From Roseivirga sp. (lineage in GTDB: Bacteria > Bacteroidota > Bacteroidia > Cytophagales > Cyclobacteriaceae), in the NCBI GenBank assembly GCA_021404565.1, contig JAAWWF010000047.1, positions 1-54,372 on the forward strand: a DNA stretch of 54,372 nt, in the 5' to 3' direction. The stretch's first letter is position 1. Every line of letters starts with the position of its first letter. A model generated the notes under the pieces. It did no database searches. It saw only the letters and a list, made by a program, of their open reading frames with translations, and was not told the origin of the DNA. The translations under genes and the position numbers were made by a program. Below, one piece after another: positions 52,242 to 54,372 of the stretch.

Positions 52242-52262
52242 GGCTGAGCAGGATGCTCAGCC
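52242..52262 (-). terminator. Hairpin after the 79-aa gene
   Basis: A 9-bp perfect stem (GGCTGAGCA / TGCTCAGCC; 52242-52250 with 52254-52262) with a 3-nt loop, 50 bp after the stop at 52312. It lacks a T tract, so it is only a likely terminator. Confidence 0.5.
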
Positions 52263-52311
52263 GTCTTGTCAGTGGTGAAAAGGATAGTAGGGAACGCTTT
52301 GCAGGTGATGC

Positions 52312-52551
52312 TTATCTCCAGTAGTTGTTTGCCCGGGCTATGGTGGCGAACTCCAGGGCTACTGTTTGTCCTATGGAGATGAGCATAGCGGCATCTTCAG
52401 CATAGACAGGCCTCATCCTTTCTCGGGCTGCTGCATCGGGTTGGGTAAGTTTGATCGAAAGCCTCGCCATTTTTACAGCCAGTTGTCTACCTTCTTCAGG
52501 TGTTTTGGTATTGAGGGAATTGCCGGGAATAAGTGTGATTTGATCAGACAT
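52312..52551 (-). CDS. 79-aa protein, unknown, possibly under Crp control
   Basis: The product (MSDQITLIPGNSLNTKTPEE, LAVKMARLSIKLTQPDAAAR, AEDAAMLISIGQTVALEFAT) looks like a real soluble helical protein, with no family recognised. It follows the Crp-type gene on the same strand after 69 bp, in which a Crp-like palindrome lies 54 bp before the ATG. Confidence 0.6.
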   Translation of the reverse strand: MSDQITLIPGNSLNTKTPEEGRQLAVKMARLSIKLTQPDAAARERMRPVYAEDAAMLISIGQTVALEFATIARANNYWR

Positions 52552-52605
52552 GGTCGTTTTTTACTTGCTACCATGCATAGTTCGGACATTGAAATCCTAA
52601 AAACA

Positions 52606-52619
52606 GTGACACTTGTCAC
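52606..52619. promoter_or_regulatory. Crp-like palindrome GTGA-N6-TCAC
   Basis: GTGACACTTGTCAC is a perfect 14-bp palindrome, GTGA (52606-52609) and TCAC (52616-52619) six bases apart, as in CRP sites. It lies between the Crp-type gene and the 79-aa gene, just after the former's stop. The two-base centre makes a hairpin terminator unlikely, so an operator for the 79-aa gene is favoured. Confidence 0.45.
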
Positions 52620-52620
52620 G

Positions 52621-53241
52621 TTAGCCCACTTTTATTTTTCTACCCGCCTGTATTGCATCCCCATTGGCTTCAAGCTTTTTCATCAGTCTTGATATTACCT
52701 CTCTTGAAGTACCCAGGTCGCTGGCAATTTCCTGGTGGGATATCTTCAACAGATTGGTTTTCTCCAGAGAAGCCCTGTCTCTGAGGTATTTGATCAATCT
52801 TTCTTCCAGGTTATAGCAGGTGATTTGCTTGACAGAATGGAGCAGATCATCATAATGTTTCTGATAGCCTTTCAAAATCATAGCACTGAAGGCAGGGTAT
52901 TTATGAAACCATTCTTTTACCTTATGGATGGGCAGCAGTGCCAGCTTGCTGTCTTGTTCTGCTATGGCATGAAACTCAGCCGGGCTATCACTGAACATAT
53001 GGGCATAGCTGAAAATGCATGATTCGCCAGAGTTGACATAGTAGAGCAGAAACTGAACGCCATCTTCATCGCAGCAGACTTTGACACTGCCTTCAATTAC
53101 TATGGGTAGAAACCTGATGGATTGTGCCTGATGAATGACATACTCTTTGGCCCTGAACTTCCTGATGGAAGAATGTTCAGTGATTTCCTGAAGTATTTCA
53201 TGGCTCAAACCCGGCAGACATGCTTTTAAAATTGTATCCAT
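52621..53241 (-). CDS. Crp/Fnr family transcription regulator
   Basis: 206 aa from ATG 53241 (MDTILKACLPGLSHE); ATG 53262 gives seven more residues. The cyclic-nucleotide-binding-type beta roll covers about 1-120 (KFRAKEYVIHQAQSIRFLPI, VIEGSVKVCCDEDGVQFLLY, GESCIFSYAHMF). A dimer helix and a winged HTH follow (LLKISHQEIASDLGTSREVI, SRLMKKLEANGDAIQ). There is no FNR-type Cys set, so an Fe-S cluster is not expected. The ligand is unknown. It may control the 79-aa gene downstream. Confidence 0.9.
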   Translation of the reverse strand: MDTILKACLPGLSHEILQEITEHSSIRKFRAKEYVIHQAQSIRFLPIVIEGSVKVCCDEDGVQFLLYYVNSGESCIFSYAHMFSDSPAEFHAIAEQDSKLALLPIHKVKEWFHKYPAFSAMILKGYQKHYDDLLHSVKQITCYNLEERLIKYLRDRASLEKTNLLKISHQEIASDLGTSREVISRLMKKLEANGDAIQAGRKIKVG

Positions 53242-53336
53242 ACGATGGGCTTTCAGCGACAATACTAATCAATAACCTAATAAGTACGATAGTAAGGAAA
53301 GAAAGGCTTCTTCTGATCATCCTAAAACGAATAAAG

Positions 53337-53930
53337 CTAGTTATTGACAAATTTGTAAGCCTTATGGCGATAATACTTGGGCCGTTGATCAATCCGTACA
53401 TGGAGCCAGCTGACCCCAAATCCTGCTGTACTGAGCCATTTGTTTTCAGGTCCGATTGATTTTTCAAATTCCTGACCTACCAATTGCCAAAAGGCTTTAA
53501 TCTGTTCGTCAGGTGCATTCCTGACAAAACCCGCTATATGGGCATACTGCCTGGGTTTGCCCGCTATGGCAGGTGCGACTAATTGGGCATTTTTGCCGAG
53601 GTTACCAAAAGCGGCCGCCCATTGCAAGCCTTCCAGATGCTCAAGAAATGGTCTCGGATCGGGGCGTTTTTGTGCGATACGATTGCTCTCCACCAGTACA
53701 AATTCAAGAGCTTCATTAAGGCTGTTTTCATTTACAGGCTTCAGTTCCCAGAAGTAGCCCTCATAAGGACTTGTTTTGAGCAACTCGTTGAAGAATTGAA
53801 TGAAACTGTCGGAGGAGGACAAAAGATCGATAAACTCCCGGTTGCTCAGTAACTGACCATTTTTCGAGACTCTGTATTGAGTGGTTCCTGACTCTGGTTC
53901 TGAAGATTGGATGGTATACGTTTCCGGCAC
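53337..53930 (-). CDS. DUF6940-like protein
   Basis: 197 aa, no signal peptide. Recognisable points: GYFWELKPVNENSLNEALEF, VLVESNRIAQKRPDPRPFLE, AAAFGNLGKNAQLVAPAIAG, YAHIAGFVRNAPDEQIKAFW and the C-terminal WLSTAGFGVSWLHVRIDQRP followed by KYYRH. This pattern resembles the DUF6940 family, recalled from memory, whose members are short proteins of unknown function. It is probably monocistronic. Confidence 0.6.
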   Translation of the reverse strand: MPETYTIQSSEPESGTTQYRVSKNGQLLSNREFIDLLSSSDSFIQFFNELLKTSPYEGYFWELKPVNENSLNEALEFVLVESNRIAQKRPDPRPFLEHLEGLQWAAAFGNLGKNAQLVAPAIAGKPRQYAHIAGFVRNAPDEQIKAFWQLVGQEFEKSIGPENKWLSTAGFGVSWLHVRIDQRPKYYRHKAYKFVNN

Positions 53931-54033
53931 TTTTTAAGGAATAGTTTTTTGCTGACTAAAGAGTCCGCAATATAGCTGCCTGATCTCTTCGATTGATCAG
54001 AAAGGAGCTCAAGAGTGACAGGAGGAGAGAAAG

Positions 54034-54063
54034 ATGGCTGGAAGATGAATCACCTCCAGCCAT
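54034..54063 (-). terminator. Terminator of the DUF2853 gene
   Basis: ATGGCTGGA / TCCAGCCAT (54034-54042 with 54055-54063), a 9-bp perfect stem with a 12-nt loop. It begins 8 bp after the DUF2853 stop and is followed on the minus strand by CTTTCTCTCC. Confidence 0.6.
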
Positions 54064-54071
54064 GAAATTTT

Positions 54072-54372
54072 CTAGTGTAGTGATATAAATACGGACTCTC
54101 TTTTCAGAATACCGGTTAACAGGTAATAGAAAGTCGCTCTGTGCTTGTTTCGGTTAGATTTGCCTAGTGCTTCGCATACCTGCTCAATTACTTCATCCAG
54201 TCTTGGGCTGTCAGGCATACCCAATTTACCCATCAGGAAACTTTCTTTAACAGTTTTAAGCTCTTCCGGGTCGGAGCATGCCACTAGAGAGGCATCACGG
54301 TCATGTATGGCTGGCCCCAGGTGGTCAACACTGGAATGAAATGGCCTTTCAGGGTGTGCAATTCCAAGGGAT
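54072..54372 (-). CDS. DUF2853 family protein, cut by the right edge
   Basis: The frame stays open from the window end to the TAG at 54072-54074, so about 100 C-terminal residues are here. The sequence IHDRDASLVACSDPEELKTV, KESFLMGKLGMPDSPRLDEV, then YGKSNRNKHRATFYY-like GKSNRNKHRATFYYLLTGIL matches DUF2853, a small helical protein family of unknown function. The GTG at 54284 is inside the gene and is not a start. The true N-terminus lies to the right of the window. Confidence 0.85.
   Translation of the reverse strand, partial: SLGIAHPERPFHSSVDHLGPAIHDRDASLVACSDPEELKTVKESFLMGKLGMPDSPRLDEVIEQVCEALGKSNRNKHRATFYYLLTGILKRESVFISLH

Noticed and set aside
52606-52619. Palindrome as terminator of the Crp-type gene
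   Set aside because: A two-base centre cannot form a stable hairpin loop and no T run follows, so an operator is more likely.

Overview
The window looks like a chromosomal segment of a Bacteroidota member, most likely from the Cytophagales. The organism call is an inference from gene content. The supporting content is a type IX secretion (T9SS) C-terminal sorting domain at the left edge, a LytS/LytTR two-component pair, many lipoproteins and signal peptides ending in 'AQ', DUF1080, S41, M16 and M28 peptidases, weak or absent Shine-Dalgarno sites, and several promoter candidates of the Bacteroidota TTTG / TAnnTTTG type. No tRNA, rRNA, CRISPR array, IS element or phage gene was found.

Layout. 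0-5.3 kb: end of a T9SS cargo gene and a strong bidirectional hairpin, then leftward genes for a uracil-DNA glycosylase-like protein, an MFS exporter, an HTH-membrane fusion, a GNAT acetyltransferase and an S41 peptidase. 5.4-7.4 kb: a rightward histidine kinase / LytTR regulator pair. 7.4-10.3 kb: a sulfatase and a DUF1080 hydrolase, then a small beta-barrel-like protein. 10.4-17 kb: TRIC channel; an ECF sigma factor / tiny membrane protein / lgt unit; a beta-barrel lipoprotein; an ADP-ribosylglycohydrolase; an M28 peptidase; a DUF1330 protein.

17.2-36.3 kb is the striking part. It is about 19.2 kb of leftward genes: a 1493-aa DUF6603-like protein, a 783-aa and a 1296-aa protein, then five tandem paralogues of 602, 607, 572, 403 and 510 aa. 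The three large genes are separated by only 9-10 bp. None of the eight has a Sec signal or a T9SS sorting domain, although all are rich in Ser, Thr, Asn and beta structure like extracellular proteins. The paralogues combine two N-terminal beta domains, a variable repetitive stalk, a distal beta domain ending (in four of five) near a W-[MLV]-P-M-G motif, and a helical C-terminus. I know of no described system with this gene set; it is my main candidate for something new, possibly a multi-subunit fibre, spike or surface assembly.

37-54.4 kb: an M16 peptidase lipoprotein, an intradiol dioxygenase-like protein, a PPOX-family protein, an arylsulfotransferase-like lipoprotein, small HTH regulators, Tex, an HExxH lipoprotein, an HTH/DUF2975 pair, an AT-rich unknown gene, a membrane-anchored M15-like protein, and a cluster with ABM, DoxX, AraC and Crp proteins. 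The right edge cuts a DUF2853 gene. Outside the cassette the genes are mostly short transcription units with housekeeping, envelope or regulatory roles.
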